Shown: positions 29,064 to 38,318, counted from the first letter of the stretch. The stretch: 64,000 bases of DNA from Nocardiopsis alborubida (GCF_012396365.1 NZ_JAAXPG010000009.1:156776-220775), one strand, 5' to 3'. Translations and numbers: made by a program. Notes: generated from the sequence alone by a model not told the origin.

Positions 29064-30024
29064 GCGGGGCCCGTGTCCCGGCCTCCCGGACGGCCCCGGT
29101 CTCCCCGGCCCCGTCCACGAAGTGCAGCCGTACCAGGGACCCCTCGCCGCTGCCGCTGATCTCCAGGAAGTCGCAGGTCTGCCGGGTGATCCACAGCCCG
29201 TACCCGCGCGGGCGCATGCTGTCGGCCGGACGGTAGCCGGTGAGCGGGTCGAAGAGCCCGCCGCGCTCGTCGAACACGTCGCACACCCACCGCCCCGGGG
29301 CGCGCCAGACCTGCACGGTGCCCTTGCCCGCGCCGTGCTCCAGCACGTTGGCGGCCAGCTCGTTCACCGCCACCACCAGGCTGTCGATCCGCTCCGGCGG
29401 GAACCCCACGGCCTCTCCGAGCGCGGTCAGGTCACCGCGCAGCCGCGGCAGGGACAGCCCGATCTCCAGCCGGTGCACGGGTCCGCTGACAGGCAGCGGG
29501 TCCGGGGCGACCGGCCGGGCGCCGAAGGCCGCCGTACCCAGGTAGGCGGGGTTGGGCCGGGGCCCGTCGGGCTCCACCAGCACCGGGTGGGTGGCCAGGA
29601 TCGCGGACCGCGTCCGCGGGGTCAGGTCCCGGTCGTCGTGGACGCACAGCAGACTCAGCCGCTGCGGGGCCAGCGCCGTGGACAGCACCGACTCCAGCCG
29701 GTGCCACTCGCGCAGCTCCATCCCCGAGACGGGCAGCGGGGGCTCGGCCACCACGACCACCGGCACGGGGTCGTGGACGAGCGCCAGACGGTGCAGGGCG
29801 GCCAGGGTGCGTCCCGGGGCGTCGTAGAACCGGTCCCGCTCCAGGACGTGCACGCGCTCGCGTTCGGAGGCCGAGAGCGCCCGGGTGAGCGCGACGGCGC
29901 GGTCACCTGAGACAGCGAGCACCGCGTGGGCGTTTTCGCGTACGGCTGAGCGCAACCGCTGCCGGGCCACCTCGTGGAACCGCTGCCCGCGGCGGAAGAG
30001 CAGTCCCTGGTGTTCGAAGGTCAT
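29053..30024 (-). CDS. MEDS-HATPase anti-sigma-like protein
   Basis: 323 residues. The N-terminal half (5-165) resembles the MEDS/DcmR-type sensory domain, with HALVAVSGDRAVAL-like and YDAPGRTLAALHRLALVHD segments. The C-terminal half (about 190-305) is an RsbW-type HATPase with SLVVAVNELAANVLEHGAG (N-box) and RGYGLWITRQTCDFLEI. Actinobacteria carry many such proteins as stress-responsive anti-sigma or switch kinases. ATG at 30024; the ribosome site is weak and the frame is open further upstream, so the start is the least certain point. Convergent, 11-bp overlap with the STAS gene. Confidence 0.8.
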   Translation of the reverse strand: MTFEHQGLLFRRGQRFHEVARQRLRSAVRENAHAVLAVSGDRAVALTRALSASERERVHVLERDRFYDAPGRTLAALHRLALVHDPVPVVVVAEPPLPVSGMELREWHRLESVLSTALAPQRLSLLCVHDDRDLTPRTRSAILATHPVLVEPDGPRPNPAYLGTAAFGARPVAPDPLPVSGPVHRLEIGLSLPRLRGDLTALGEAVGFPPERIDSLVVAVNELAANVLEHGAGKGTVQVWRAPGRWVCDVFDERGGLFDPLTGYRPADSMRPRGYGLWITRQTCDFLEISGSGEGSLVRLHFVDGAGETGAVREAGTRAPLSP

Positions 30025-30155
30025 CGGTACGTGGCGTCCGCGCCCGGGGCCGGCCGTCCGGCCGCCGGGCGCCACTGTCTGTGTACCCGTTCCGACCCCT
30101 CGGAGGGAACCCCGGGGGACCGGTCGGACGGGCACGCTGTCGGGACGGGCACGGC

Positions 30156-31433
30156 TCAGTGTGCGGTCCCGGACAGTAGCAGACCGTCCGTCTCGTCCTC
30201 GTCGGCACGGTCCTGTTCCGTCTGCTGCGGACGGGAGCGCTCGTAGGCGAGCTCCGTCTCGACGGCGATCCGCTGCCAGGTGAACCGGGAGCGGGCCCGG
30301 TCCACGGCGGCGATGCCGTACGCGGTGCTCATGGTCGGGGTGCTGAGGACGGCGCGCACGGAGCGCACGACCTCCTCGGGGCGGCCGAAGCGCATCAGCA
30401 CACCGCTGGTGCGGTGCAGGACGGCCCCCGGGGTGGCGCCGGTGGCGGTGGCCACCACGGGCAGGCCGCACGCCATGGCCTCCAGCACGGCCCCGCCGTA
30501 GGGGTCGTAGGAGGCGGCGGACACGTACACGTCCGCGGAGCGCAGCAGGCGGGGCAGCTCCTTGCGCTCCACGGGCCCGGCCAGGTGGACGCGGTCGTCC
30601 ACCCCGGCCTCCTTGGCCAGGAGCTCGATCCGGCGGGCGTTCTCGTCGAGGGCCACGTCCAGGTCCTCGGAGGTGGAGACGAGCAGCAGCTCGGCCTCGG
30701 GGAGGCGGGTCATGGCCTCCACGAGCCGGTCGGCGCCGCCGGCCTCGGTCAGGGAGGTGACCGAGACCAGGCGGGCGCGCTCCTCGCGCCGGGAGTGCCA
30801 GTGCTCGGCGGAGGCGCTGCCCTCCACGCTGAAGTGGTCGGGGTCCACACCGAAGGGCACGACGTTGACGTGGTGGCGGGGGACGCCGAGGCGGGCCAGT
30901 TCGACCTGCTGGTCGGTGGAGTTGACCAGCACGCGGTCGGCGCGCGAGGCGAGGATGGTCTCCATGCGGACGCGCTCGGGGTGGTGGCCGAGGCCGGAGC
31001 GCTGCTCGCTGGCGTTGAGGGAGTGGAAGGTCTGCACGATGGGCGTGCCGCTCTGGTCGCTCTCGCTGTGCGCCTGGGCGTGCAGGGCGGCCAGGCCGCT
31101 GGTCCAGCCGATCGCGTGCAGGACGTCGGGGTGGTCCTCGTCCAGGACGGAGGCGAGGGCGCTGCCGAAGGCGCCGGTGTGCTCGGCGTGCTCCTCGGCG
31201 GACAGCGGCCGGGCCGGACCGGCGTCCAGGTAGGCGACGGAGACGCCGCGCGCCATGCGGGTGCGGCCGTCGGGCTGGCCGGGGTCGCTGCGGCGGGCGT
31301 AGACCGTCACCCGGTGCCCCCGCTTGGCGAGCTGCCGGGACAGGGCGCACACGTGCAGGCTCGCGGGGCAGGCGGGTTCCCCCCTGTGCGCGGGGAGGGG
31401 GTTGGCGTGTTCGGCGACCATGGCGATCTTCAC
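30156..31433 (-). CDS. GT4-family glycosyltransferase
   Basis: 425 residues from GTG 31433, which has AAGGAGTT at the right distance and opens directly into the first beta strand KIAMVAEHANPL. GT-B fold: N-terminal half with HVCALSRQLAKRGHRVTVYA; C-terminal half with VSVTSLTEAGGADRLVEAM and the nucleotide-sugar element YGGAVLEAMACGLPVVA. The general look is that of MshA-like and trehalose/maltosyl GT4 enzymes of actinobacteria, but donor and acceptor cannot be assigned. The acidic tail (QTEQDRADEDETDG) is unusual. It is monocistronic. Confidence 0.87.
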   Translation of the reverse strand: MKIAMVAEHANPLPAHRGEPACPASLHVCALSRQLAKRGHRVTVYARRSDPGQPDGRTRMARGVSVAYLDAGPARPLSAEEHAEHTGAFGSALASVLDEDHPDVLHAIGWTSGLAALHAQAHSESDQSGTPIVQTFHSLNASEQRSGLGHHPERVRMETILASRADRVLVNSTDQQVELARLGVPRHHVNVVPFGVDPDHFSVEGSASAEHWHSRREERARLVSVTSLTEAGGADRLVEAMTRLPEAELLLVSTSEDLDVALDENARRIELLAKEAGVDDRVHLAGPVERKELPRLLRSADVYVSAASYDPYGGAVLEAMACGLPVVATATGATPGAVLHRTSGVLMRFGRPEEVVRSVRAVLSTPTMSTAYGIAAVDRARSRFTWQRIAVETELAYERSRPQQTEQDRADEDETDGLLLSGTAH

Positions 31434-32250
31434 TGGGCTGAACTCCTTGGACACGGTCTCGTCGGTGTCCGTCGTAGGTGCGCCCGAGGCGACTCCGGAG
31501 CGGGGATCGGAGTCCTCACGGGCGGGGCTGGGGCCGTCGTTCCGGTCCTCGGGCCGTGGGGCCGGGTCCGGAGTAAGGAGGCTGCGGGGGGAGGCGCGGT
31601 CAGGTGAGGGCGGCACACGGCGCCGGGCGCCGCGCCGGTGGAGGCCTCCCGGCAGCACGAGGAGCCGTAGGCGCGTGGCGCTTACGGCTGCCGCTGAGCG
31701 GAGGAAGAGGAAGAAAGAAGGGAAGACGCACGGAGATCACACCAAACGACCGGTCGGGGAAGACTGGGGCCACCGTGCGAGACAGGATGATGCCGCACGG
31801 GGCTGGTCGTGTGTGTCTGCGTCTTAGACACCCAACGGGGCCCATTCTGCCAGACGGTTCACGTCTCGACAACGTGACGTCGATCCGACACCAAGAACTT
31901 CGGGGTTTCGGTGCTGTCCGTAACCTCGGAGCCCTCCCCGTTGGTCTGCGGTTTCGCGGTAGCCGTGGGTGGCCCCTGTCGGGGCGGCGGTGCCGCCGCT
32001 ACTGTCAGACCGGAACACCGTGAGCGCGCGGCGCGGACCGCGGAGCGCCCGGCACGACACTTCCGGCGGCGGGACCCGGGGCGGGAACTGCGTATCCGGG
32101 TGTTTTCCGCCATGATGTACGCGGATTTTGACCCACTCCGGCGGTGGCTCGGTACGGTGACAGAATCCGGACGTTGAACGGGACTCGACCAAGGTCCGGC
32201 GCGGGGCGCCGGGCAACCGGCCACGGCCGATGAAACGGGAGGAAGGGCGT
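31434..32250. other. 817-bp intergenic region between glycosyltransferase and PP2C gene
   Basis: No coding sequence with a start site and GC-rich third positions was found. It holds a purine-rich stretch (31690-31730), the inverted repeat GTGTCT-N7-AGACAC (31813-31831), and a possible promoter for the PP2C gene: TTGACC at 32128-32133 with TACGGT at 32153-32158, a 19-bp spacer. An untranslated regulatory RNA here is possible but not supported. Confidence 0.4.
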
Positions 32251-33012
32251 ATGGGTGTCGCTGGTGGGGAAGTCATTGTCACGGCCCTCACGCACCGGGG
32301 CGCTATTCGCTCCGCCAACGAGGACGCCATCGTCATGGGTGCCCTGACCGTCGCCAGTGCGAACATGACCTCGCCGGTGCGCTGCGTCCTCCCGGTCGGG
32401 GAGCCCGTCATCCTGGCGGTCGCCGACGGGATCGGCGGTCAGGCGGCGGGGGAGATCGCCTCCGAGCACGCCGTGCACCGCATGGCCGAGATGGGGCCGC
32501 GTCTCAACGGCCCCGAGGAGATCGCCCAGCTGCTGAGCAACATCGACGAGGAGATCAAGGACCACGCCACCCAGCACACCGAGTTCTCCGGAATGGGGAC
32601 CACGGTCGCGGGCGTCCTGCTCAACAACGACGGCAACTTCTGGTTCAACGTGGGCGACTCCCGCACCTACCGCCTGGAGGGGCGCCGCCTGCGCCAGCTC
32701 TCGGAGGACGACTCGCCCGCGCTGCCCCCGTCCGAGGACGGCCGCCCGGTCACCACGAACTTCATCACCCAGTCCCTGGGCGGCAGTTCGGGCGGCACGA
32801 TGGTCCCGCACGTGGGTCGGGACGACGCGGCCGACCCCAGCGCCTGGCTCATGTGCAGCGACGGCCTGTCCGACCTGGTCCTGCCCGAGGAGATGGAGCG
32901 GATGATCGCCGAGGCGGGCAGCGACGAGGCCGCCGTGTACGCCCTGTGGCAGGCCGCCATGGAGGCGGGCGGCAAGGACAACATCAGCATCCTGCTGGCG
33001 CGCCGCGTCTGA
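32251..33012 (+). CDS. PP2C-type Ser/Thr protein phosphatase
   Basis: 253 residues. The ATG at 32251 has a very strong site (GGGAGGAAGG); the ATG at 32230 does not. Full set of PPM motifs: HRGAIRSANEDA, VADGIGGQAAGE, GMGTTVAGVL, NVGDSRTYRL, MCSDGLSDLVL and GGKDNISILL, giving the Asp residues that hold two Mn/Mg ions. It has no membrane segment and so is a soluble phosphatase, unlike the membrane-bound PstP. Its substrates are phosphoserine/phosphothreonine proteins. No Ser/Thr kinase is in the window. Confidence 0.92.
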   Translation: MGVAGGEVIVTALTHRGAIRSANEDAIVMGALTVASANMTSPVRCVLPVGEPVILAVADGIGGQAAGEIASEHAVHRMAEMGPRLNGPEEIAQLLSNIDEEIKDHATQHTEFSGMGTTVAGVLLNNDGNFWFNVGDSRTYRLEGRRLRQLSEDDSPALPPSEDGRPVTTNFITQSLGGSSGGTMVPHVGRDDAADPSAWLMCSDGLSDLVLPEEMERMIAEAGSDEAAVYALWQAAMEAGGKDNISILLARRV

Positions 33013-33210
33013 CCCGTCACGACCGGGTCGGCCCCGGCGGTCGGCTCCCGTCCCCCCGGCCGGGTCGGCCCCGGGCCCGCCCGTCGACCCCTGAACCCCC
33101 ATCCGCCGGCATCCCCCGACGCACGGCCCCGGCCCCCGCGCGGGCGGACACCGCCGACGCCTCCCGTGTCCGCCCTCCCCGTCACCGGGCGGACCGGACA
33201 CCGGACACGA

Positions 33211-33261
33211 CGAGGGGCCCGTACGCGCCTCCCCAGCGGGGGAGGGCGTGCGGGCCCCTCG
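33211..33261. terminator. long two-way hairpin between PP2C and copC genes
   Basis: Arms 33211-33234 and 33238-33261 pair over about 22 bp (one wobble, one bulged G) around the loop AGC. It lies between the plus-strand phosphatase stop (33012) and the minus-strand CopC stop (33278), so it can serve both. Confidence 0.75.
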
Positions 33262-33277
33262 GTCGTCTCGCCGGTAC

Positions 33278-33964
33278 CTACTTCTGCCCGGCGTCCCCAC
33301 CCGGGCGCCTGCGCATGCGCACGGCCACGAGGACGACCGCGGCGATACCGGCGACCGCGACGACGGCGACGACGGCCAGCGCCACCGGCGACACGCCGCC
33401 CGACTCCTCCTCGGCCGCGGCCTCGTCCGCGTCCACCTCGTCGGCGGGCTCCTGCGCCTGCTCCTGCCCGGTCTCCCCGGCGGGTTCCTGCGCGGTCTCG
33501 CTCTCCTCGGGCTCGGGGGCCGCCGCGGCGACGGCCTCCTCGGTCACCGAGAACGTCAGGGTGTCCTGGATCGGGTGGCCGTCGGAGGAGACCACGCGGA
33601 ACCCGATGGTGTACTCACCGGCCTGGTCCAGCGGGGCCAGACCCACCGACACGTCCGTGCCGTCGAAGGTCGGGTCCCCCTCCTCGTAGGTGGTCTCCTC
33701 GTCCGGCCCCGTGACGACGACGGCGCTGCCGCTGCCGCCCTCCATCGGGGCGTTGTTGAAGCTCAGCACGACCTCCTCGGGCACGGCGTCCAGGGTGGCC
33801 CCGTCCTCGGGGCTGGACCCGGTCAGGACGTCGTGCGCCAGCGCGGGCGCGGGGGCCAGGGCCAGGGCGGCCGCGGCGAGGGGGGCCAGTACGGCGGCGG
33901 CCGCGCGCGGGAGGGCGCGGGAGGGCTCAGCGGCGGTGTCGGGGGTGCGGATGGTGCGGGTCAT
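33278..33964 (-). CDS. CopC-domain copper-binding protein, membrane-anchored
   Basis: 228 residues. A signal peptide ends near residue 43 (ALAPAPALA), so the mature chain would begin with His (HDVLTGSSPEDG), the N-terminal Cu(II) ligand of CopC proteins. The beta-sandwich domain (44-140) has PEEVVLSFNNAPM and the second His in SSDGHPIQDTLTF. An acidic Glu/Ala/Gln linker and one C-terminal helix (about 193-215) with an RMRRR stop anchor it to the outer face of the membrane. It probably buffers or delivers copper. Seventeen bases separate it from the upstream membrane-protein gene, so the two form an operon. The ATG start is chosen; GTG nine bases earlier is possible. Confidence 0.85.
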   Translation of the reverse strand: MTRTIRTPDTAAEPSRALPRAAAAVLAPLAAAALALAPAPALAHDVLTGSSPEDGATLDAVPEEVVLSFNNAPMEGGSGSAVVVTGPDEETTYEEGDPTFDGTDVSVGLAPLDQAGEYTIGFRVVSSDGHPIQDTLTFSVTEEAVAAAAPEPEESETAQEPAGETGQEQAQEPADEVDADEAAAEEESGGVSPVALAVVAVVAVAGIAAVVLVAVRMRRRPGGDAGQK

Positions 33965-33981
33965 GGTGGTCACGGCTTCTC

Positions 33982-34596
33982 TCAGCGTTCGGTGGGTTCC
34001 GGCGTGCGCGCGGGGGCGTCGCGAGGGGACGCCCCGGGGAGGGGAGGCCCGCGCGGGCCGTGCGCCGAGAGCGCGACGGGCGGGGGAGCGGTCCGGGAGG
34101 CGGCGCCCGTGACCGGTACACGGGCGCCGAACGCGAGGCCGGGCACGCGCAGCGGCGGCAGCGCCCGGACGAGCAGGGCGGTCAGGAACCACAGGGCCGC
34201 CTCGCCGTGGGCGAGCAGCGCCGACGCCAGCAGGGCCGCCCACAGGTGCGCGAACAGCATGCCGGGCGCGAGGCCGAGGGCGTGGGTGAGCAGGCCGTGC
34301 CCGGCGTGGTCGGCGCCTGTGTCGAGGACGCCGGGGGCGGGTTCGCCCGAGCCCTGGAACACCAGGTGCAGGAGGATCTGCACGGAGGCCATGACGGCGA
34401 AGATGTCGCCGAACCCGCGCATCGTGCGGGTGAAGTACCACAGCAGGGGGAACAGGACCGCGGTCGCCGCGGCCAGTCCCCCGAGGGAGGCGGGCGCCGC
34501 GGCCCACAGGTTGTGCCCGCCCCAGGCAAGCCCCGTGCACGCAGCGGCGAGGAGTGCCGTGCGCAGGAGGCGGAGCGTGCCGTGAGCGGGTCGCAC
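33982..34596 (-). CDS. His-containing multi-pass membrane protein, copC operon
   Basis: 204 residues from GTG 34596. About five hydrophobic helices are seen (residues 8-28, 33-52, 60-78, 100-128, 130-150), followed by a Pro-rich tail. Histidines fall in or near the helices: GGHNLW, ILLHLVF, DHAGHGLLTHALG, FAHLWAA. This pattern together with the copC neighbour suggests a metal- or heme-related membrane function, but I do not recognise the family. The start has no clear ribosome site and may be leaderless. Confidence 0.65.
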   Translation of the reverse strand: MRPAHGTLRLLRTALLAAACTGLAWGGHNLWAAAPASLGGLAAATAVLFPLLWYFTRTMRGFGDIFAVMASVQILLHLVFQGSGEPAPGVLDTGADHAGHGLLTHALGLAPGMLFAHLWAALLASALLAHGEAALWFLTALLVRALPPLRVPGLAFGARVPVTGAASRTAPPPVALSAHGPRGPPLPGASPRDAPARTPEPTER

Positions 34597-34782
34597 GAGA
34601 AAGAACCTAGGCCGTGCCCCGGAGGGTCGCAAGATCCCCGGAGTGCGGCGGTCGCGCGGCCCGGGCGTACCGGCGCGGGGCGCGGCCGCTCGGGCGGCGG
34701 GTGGGGCGGAGGCGGGTCGGCGGGACCGAGGGGCTGGGCCGCCGGGCGGGCTGGCGCCCTCCGGCGGCCCCCGTCGCCCTCG

Positions 34783-35052
34783 TCAGTGACGACCGGCCGG
34801 GACGAGTTCGCGACGCATGTAGCGGCGCTCCTCGGGGGTGGTTCCACCCCAGACTCCGTGAGCCTCTCCCGCCCGCAGGGCCCACCGCAGGCACTCCTGG
34901 CGAACAGTACAGCTGCGGCAGACGGCGATGGCCTGCTCGGTGTCGGCGCGCCCGATCCCGGTGCTGCTCACCGGAAAGAAGATCTCCGGGTCCTGCGAGC
35001 GGCAGCTGCCCTGCAGGACCCAGTCCTCGCTCTCGTGGTACAGGCGGTTCAC
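34783..35052 (-). CDS. WhiB-family (Wbl) iron-sulfur regulator
   Basis: 89 residues from GTG 35052 with GGAGG at seven bases. The four invariant cysteines are C17, C45, C48 and C54 (C-x27-C-x2-C-x5-C), the ligands of the 4Fe-4S cluster. The GVWGG turn and the basic end PEERRYMRREL are present. Spacing and length are closest to WhiB1/WblE-type proteins, but the subgroup is not settled. Wbl proteins bind the main sigma factor and sense O2 or NO. The promoter contains an inverted repeat at 35183-35209 that may set its expression. Confidence 0.93.
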   Translation of the reverse strand: MNRLYHESEDWVLQGSCRSQDPEIFFPVSSTGIGRADTEQAIAVCRSCTVRQECLRWALRAGEAHGVWGGTTPEERRYMRRELVPAGRH

Positions 35053-35182
35053 GGGCGCCTCCGATCCGTGGCTGGTGGTCCCTGTCCCCGTGCCGTGCTT
35101 CCACGGCCGGGTCAGGGGGCTTCTCCGCCCCACCGCCCACGGGTGATCGACCCGGGAACTGCGGCGCGGCGATGCGACCAAT

Positions 35183-35209
35183 TGTAGTACGACTCAACGT
35201 AGTACTACA
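35183..35209. promoter_or_regulatory. inverted repeat upstream of wbl
   Basis: TGTAGTAC (35183-35190) and GTACTACA (35202-35209) are perfect 8-bp arms 11 bp apart; GTAGTAC also repeats directly. On the minus strand it overlaps a TACAAT hexamer (35181-35186), a good -10 for the wbl gene, so a protein bound here would block or aid that promoter. Confidence 0.6.
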
Positions 35210-35466
35210 CGGAGTCTGCGTGAAAAAACCGGAAAACTCAAGAACGTCCCCGGGTGCGGGCCCGCCGCGCTCCACCGCCGCGTCCGGAGGCGCGGGCCCG
35301 GAGGCGGCGGCGCACGGGTGCGCCACCCCTCCCGCCGTCTCCGTGCGGCGGTGACAAAGGCCGCGGCCTCCCGCGTGTCGGCGTTGCGCGTGTGCCCCCG
35401 GGCCCCTTCCGACGTACCGTGTGGCGCGAGCCGGGAGCCCAAAGTGGCGTTATGTCGCGAGCTTTC

Positions 35467-35479
35467 CACCGAATCGGTG
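35467..35479. promoter_or_regulatory. 13-bp palindrome upstream of ectA
   Basis: CACCGA-A-TCGGTG is a perfect palindrome in the wbl-ectA gap, next to an AT-rich patch. It is a candidate operator; the binding protein is unknown. Confidence 0.4.
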
Positions 35480-35792
35480 TGACTTAACGCACGCTTAATA
35501 TTGCTCTGCGAGGATCTATGTTTGACCCTGACGGCTGTCGGCCCCCCGGGTGCGAACGGTTGCCCTCCCCGGCGGCGCCCCGCGTCCGGCCCGCACGACC
35601 ACGGCGTCGAACCCCCTGTTGGGCAGGGCGTCAACGCGTGTCCCGTCCGCTCCCGGACGTCCCCCGAACCTCCTGGTCAGAGCCTTGGGGCGCTGCTAAA
35701 TAAACAGGCCCTACCCGTGAACGGTCTGCCCAAACATCCGCGAGCGGCTTCCGTGAAACGTCATTGACATTCGTTCGCTAAGTTCGATCGAC

Positions 35793-36383
35793 GTGCCACA
35801 TCTACGAACGAACCTCCAAGCACGCGACCGGACTGACACCGGGGCCACGGCCTCGGAGGCCCCAGGCGCCGCGGGCCGTGGAGGCGTGCGCCTGTCGCAC
35901 CCGTCCCCGGAGGACGGACCGCACATGTGGCGGCTGGCGCGGGAGAACGGCATGGACGTCAACTCCCCGTACGCCTACGCGCTCTGGTGCCGGGACTTCG
36001 CCACGACCAGCGTCGTCGCCCGCGACGACGAGGGCCGTGTCGCGGCCTACGTCACCGGCTACGTGCGGCCCGACAGCTCCGACACGTACTTCCTCTGGCA
36101 GGTCGCCGTCGACTCCGCGTACCGCGGACAGGGGCTGGCCCGCCGGATGCTGGACTTCGTCGGCGACCGGATCGTCGACAGCGGCCTGCGCTACCTCGAA
36201 GCGACCGTCACCGCCGACAACACCGCCTCCCGCGCCCTGTTCGCCTCGTTCGCCCGAGACCGGGACGCAGAGGCCGTGTGGAGTCCTCTCTTCACCGGGG
36301 AACACTTCCCGCAGGGGGACACCCCGCACGACCCCGAGGACCTCGTACGCATCGGCCCCCTCGGAGCCGGGTCCGGAGCATGA
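35793..36383 (+). CDS. ectA: L-2,4-diaminobutyrate N-gamma-acetyltransferase
   Basis: 196 residues from GTG. Second step of ectoine synthesis: acetylates diaminobutyrate with acetyl-CoA. GNAT fold with VDSAYRGQGLARRMLDFV, the pyrophosphate-binding R/QxxGxG/A element, and the EctA-specific NGMDVNSPYAYALWCRDFA and PLFTGEHFPQGDTPHD. The first 32 residues are a variable polar lead typical of actinobacterial EctA. First gene of ectABC, 89 bp before ectB. Confidence 0.95.
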   Translation: MPHLRTNLQARDRTDTGATASEAPGAAGRGGVRLSHPSPEDGPHMWRLARENGMDVNSPYAYALWCRDFATTSVVARDDEGRVAAYVTGYVRPDSSDTYFLWQVAVDSAYRGQGLARRMLDFVGDRIVDSGLRYLEATVTADNTASRALFASFARDRDAEAVWSPLFTGEHFPQGDTPHDPEDLVRIGPLGAGSGA

Positions 36384-36472
36384 CCGACCGTCCGCACCGG
36401 ACCCGCTCGACCCACCCCGTCGCCCAAGCCATGAGCCCACGAACCTGGGATAAAGGAACCGAGGAACACACG

Positions 36473-37738
36473 ATGGAGACCTTCCAGCGCCTGGAGTCCG
36501 AAGTCCGCGGATACTGCCGGAACTGGCCGGTCGTGTTCGACCGGGCCGTCGGTAGCCACGTCTACTCCGAGGACGGCAAGCCCTATCTCGACTTCTTCGC
36601 GGGAGCGGGGTCGCTCAACTACGGGCACAACAACCCCGAGCTGAAGACCTCGCTCATCGAGTACCTGACCGACGACAAGATCGTGCACAGCCTCGACGCC
36701 TACAGCGTGGCCAAACGCGAGTTCCTGAAAACCTTCGAGGAGATCATCCTCAAACCCCGGGGCCTCGACTACAAGGTCCAGTTCCCCGGACCCGCGGGCA
36801 ACAACGCGGTCGAGGCCGCGCTCAAGCTGGCCCGCAAGTACACCGGTCGCGAGACCATCGTCAACTTCACCAACGGCTTCCACGGCATGACCCTGGGCGC
36901 CCTGGCCGTCACCGGCAACTCGATGAAGCGCGGCGGCGCGGGCGTGCCGCTGGGCCACGTCGCCACGATGCCGTTCGACAACTACCTGGACGGCAAGACG
37001 CCGGACTTCCTGTGGCTGCGCAGCCTGCTGGACGACAGCGGCAGCGGCCTGGACAAGCCCGCCGCCGTCATCGTCGAGACGGTCCAGGGCGAGGGCGGCA
37101 TCAACGCCGCCAGCGCCCAGTGGCTGCGCGAGCTCTCGGAGCTGTGCCGCGAGTACGACATCCTCATGATCGTCGACGACATCCAGATGGGCTGCGGTCG
37201 CACCGGCGACTTCTTCAGCTTCGAGGAGGCCGGGATCACCCCGGACATCGTCACGCTGTCCAAGTCCATCAGCGGCTACGGCCTGCCCATGGCCCTCACC
37301 CTGTTCAAGCGCGAGCTGGACGTGTGGGAGCCGGGCGAGCACAACGGCACCTTCCGCGGGTTCAACCCGGCCATGGTGACCGCCAGCGAGGCCCTGCGCC
37401 GCTACTGGAGCGACTCGGCCTTCGCCGACTCCGTCAAGGCCAAGGGCGACATGGTCGCCGCCCGCCTGGCCGAGATGGCCGCCGAGCACGCCGAGTTCGG
37501 CGCGCACGTGCGCGGCCGCGGCATGGCCCGGGGCCTGGCCTTCGAGCAGACCGACATCGCCAAGAGGGTCGCCGCCGAGTCCTTCGACCGGGGCCTGCTC
37601 CTGGAGACCTCCGGTCCCGAGGACGAGGTGGCCAAGCTCCTGCCGCCGCTCACGGCGAGCGAGGAGGAACTCACCGCCGGTCTTGACATCATGGCTGACG
37701 CGGCCCGTGCCGCGGTCAAGGCGGCTCAGCCCGCCTAG
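36473..37738 (+). CDS. ectB: diaminobutyrate-2-oxoglutarate transaminase
   Basis: 421 residues, the usual EctB length. Class III PLP aminotransferase that makes L-2,4-diaminobutyrate from aspartate semialdehyde and glutamate, the first step of ectoine synthesis. Seen: [67 protein letters not shown] and the PLP lysine K264 in [18 protein letters not shown] 36473 with GAGGAA; an ATG 42 bp upstream in frame has no such site. Lies between ectA and ectC. Confidence 0.97.
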   Translation: METFQRLESEVRGYCRNWPVVFDRAVGSHVYSEDGKPYLDFFAGAGSLNYGHNNPELKTSLIEYLTDDKIVHSLDAYSVAKREFLKTFEEIILKPRGLDYKVQFPGPAGNNAVEAALKLARKYTGRETIVNFTNGFHGMTLGALAVTGNSMKRGGAGVPLGHVATMPFDNYLDGKTPDFLWLRSLLDDSGSGLDKPAAVIVETVQGEGGINAASAQWLRELSELCREYDILMIVDDIQMGCGRTGDFFSFEEAGITPDIVTLSKSISGYGLPMALTLFKRELDVWEPGEHNGTFRGFNPAMVTASEALRRYWSDSAFADSVKAKGDMVAARLAEMAAEHAEFGAHVRGRGMARGLAFEQTDIAKRVAAESFDRGLLLETSGPEDEVAKLLPPLTASEEELTAGLDIMADAARAAVKAAQPA

Positions 37739-37868
37739 GAAGTCTCCAGCCAGGGGACTCCACACCCACGTGGGTACGGGGCCGGGCGGCGACCCTCGGG
37801 ACGTCGACCGGCCCCGCCCCCGTGCCGCACCACCACAGGAGCGCTCAGAGCGCGTAGAGGGGGACACA

Positions 37869-38264
37869 GTGATCGTTCGCAGCATGGACGAGGTCAACGA
37901 CACCGACGCCGACATCAAGACGGAGAACTGGCGCAGCCGTCGGATCGTCCTGGCCAAGGACAAGGTCGGCTTCTCCTTCCACGAGACCGTCCTGTACGCG
38001 GGCACCGAGTCGACCTTCTGGTACGCCAACCACGTCGAACTCGTGCACTGCATCGAGGGCGAGGCCGAGCTGACCAACGAGGAGACCGGGGAGAAGCACA
38101 CCATCACCCCGGGCACCCTCTACCTGCTCAACGGCCACGAGAAGCACACCGTCCGCCCGAAGACGGACTTCCGCGTGCTGTGCGTGTTCAACCCGCCCGT
38201 CACCGGACGTGAGGTGCACGACGAGAACGGCGTCTACCCCCTCGTCGTCGAGGAAGACGCCTGA
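37869..38264 (+). CDS. ectC: L-ectoine synthase
   Basis: 131 residues from GTG behind GAGGGGG. Cupin enzyme that closes N-gamma-acetyl-diaminobutyrate to ectoine. Seen: [69 protein letters not shown], all near-invariant in EctC. Last biosynthetic gene here, followed by a perfect hairpin terminator. No hydroxylase gene (ectD) follows, so ectoine rather than hydroxyectoine is the product unless ectD is elsewhere. Confidence 0.97.
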   Translation: MIVRSMDEVNDTDADIKTENWRSRRIVLAKDKVGFSFHETVLYAGTESTFWYANHVELVHCIEGEAELTNEETGEKHTITPGTLYLLNGHEKHTVRPKTDFRVLCVFNPPVTGREVHDENGVYPLVVEEDA

Positions 38265-38292
38265 GGTCCGTCCCAGGACTGTCAGACCACGC

Positions 38293-38318
38293 GGGCGGGG
38301 GCCGGTCGGCCCCCGCCC
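38293..38318 (+). terminator. terminator of ectABC
   Basis: Perfect 11-bp arms GGGCGGGGGCC (38293-38303) and GGCCCCCGCCC (38308-38318), loop GGTC, followed by TTTCG. It lies 28 bp after the ectC stop and separates synthesis from transport genes. Confidence 0.85.

Larger units (their letters stand above)
35053..35792. other. divergent intergenic region between wbl and ectA
   Basis: 740 bp with no supportable gene; the open frames are rich in Arg/Pro and lack starts. It contains two dyads (listed separately), an AT-rich patch near 35483-35505 (TTAATATT), and TTGACA at 35764-35769, 23 bp before the ectA start, which is a perfect -35 hexamer without a clear -10 at the usual distance. Osmotic control of ectABC should reside here. 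Confidence 0.5.

Noticed and set aside
33248..34585. 445-codon plus-strand frame across the copC operon
   Set aside because: Complement of CopC and the membrane protein, which have a signal peptide, helices and starts on the other strand.
35254..35487. Small open frames upstream of ectA as possible genes
   Set aside because: They are Arg/Pro-rich, have no ribosome site, and show no bias for GC at third positions relative to other frames.
36191..38116. Long minus-strand frame across ectB and ectC
   Set aside because: ectB and ectC are unmistakable on the plus strand with conserved motifs; the antisense frame has none.
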